Shown piece by piece: positions 63,894-64,000 of a stretch of DNA of 64,000 nucleotides. Below the pieces are notes generated by a model that did not search any database, was not told the origin of the DNA, and saw only the letters and a list, made by a program, of their open reading frames with translations. The position numbers and the translations under genes are program-made. The DNA lies in assembly GCF_004919085.1 (NCBI RefSeq), contig NZ_STGL01000002.1, positions 124,001 to 188,000 of the forward strand, given 5' to 3'. Numbering within the stretch: position 1 is the stretch's first letter; every line of letters begins with the position of its first letter. The DNA is from Nocardioides sp. GY 10127. Lineage in GTDB: Bacteria; Actinomycetota; Actinomycetes; Propionibacteriales; Nocardioidaceae.

Positions 63894-64000
63894 TCAGGCC
63901 AGGTCGAGACCCGGGTAGAGCGGGTTGCGCTCGAGCATCTCGGCGGAGGCGGCCTTGACCTTGTCCGCCACGCCCTCGGCCAGGACGTAGGAGGCCTTGG
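63894..64000 (-). CDS. glyA: Probable serine hydroxymethyltransferase, C-terminal end (5' part outside window)
   Basis: Only the last 35 codons are visible, ending ERNPLYPGLDLA. The pattern AEMLERNPLYPGL, preceded by an ASYVL stretch, looks like the C-terminus of actinobacterial glycine/serine hydroxymethyltransferase (one-carbon metabolism). With so little sequence this is a similarity judgement, not a domain assignment. Confidence 0.5.
   Translation of the reverse strand, partial: KASYVLAEGVADKVKAASAEMLERNPLYPGLDLA

Overview
The window is a high-GC bacterial chromosome segment, most likely from an actinomycete of the order Micrococcales (Cellulomonadaceae-like). The evidence is the strong GC bias with many GTG starts, an actinobacterial block running thrS / HIT / phosphatidylinositol-phosphate synthase / pdxS / pdxT / yebC / ruvCAB / yajC-secDF / apt / relA / hisS / aspS, actinobacterial LexA boxes, and a pyruvate formate-lyase pair typical of facultatively anaerobic members. 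The family-level placement is inference.

Layout. 1-4.1 kb (minus) is a dipeptide/oligopeptide ABC importer in the order permease C, binding lipoprotein, permease B; the last is cut by the window edge. 4.2-19.5 kb is a housekeeping block: aspS, hisS, an MBL hydrolase, a DUF349 protein (plus strand), relA/spoT, apt, secF, secD, yajC, ruvB, ruvA, ruvC and yebC. 19.5-26.8 kb holds pdxT and pdxS, which are normally adjacent but here are separated by about 5 kb of SipW-type signal peptidases and their presumed exported substrates. That island consists of two parallel four-gene modules, and in one of them the last gene is a signal peptidase fused to a substrate domain. 26.8-35.2 kb carries phosphatidylinositol-phosphate synthase, an inositol-phosphatase-family enzyme, a HIT protein, a TetR regulator, a ferredoxin-NADP reductase, an AurF-like diiron oxygenase with two operator-like palindromes, a 4 x 73-bp intergenic repeat, and thrS.

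35.4-48.6 kb is accessory: an amidase, pflA/pflB, a DinB-like protein, a methyltransferase, a second signal peptidase-substrate fusion (with a LamG domain) next to a camelysin/TasA-like protein, a YccF membrane protein, a secreted GH16-like protein without the catalytic motif, an MFS/TetR divergent pair, and a GyrI-like protein. 48.6-54.6 kb is a poorly recognised region: a secreted-protein/lipoprotein pair, then phage remnants including an HK97-type capsid pseudogene, ending at a tRNA-Val gene. 54.7-56.2 kb has an aminotransferase class IV gene and a tRNA cluster (Gly-Cys-Val, then a second identical Gly).

56.2-64 kb: an MFS transporter under a LacI-like operator; a stress block of universal stress protein, an atypical LuxR response regulator and a GNAT/CoA-binding acetyltransferase; a small conserved protein; a gene-free stretch with a strong plus-strand terminator (candidate small RNA); then a perfect LexA box between a 99-aa gene of unknown function and an AidB-like acyl-CoA dehydrogenase; and the C-terminal end of a probable glyA. 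The most novel material is the signal-peptidase/substrate island and the two peptidase-substrate fusions. All functions are read from sequence features; no database search was run.
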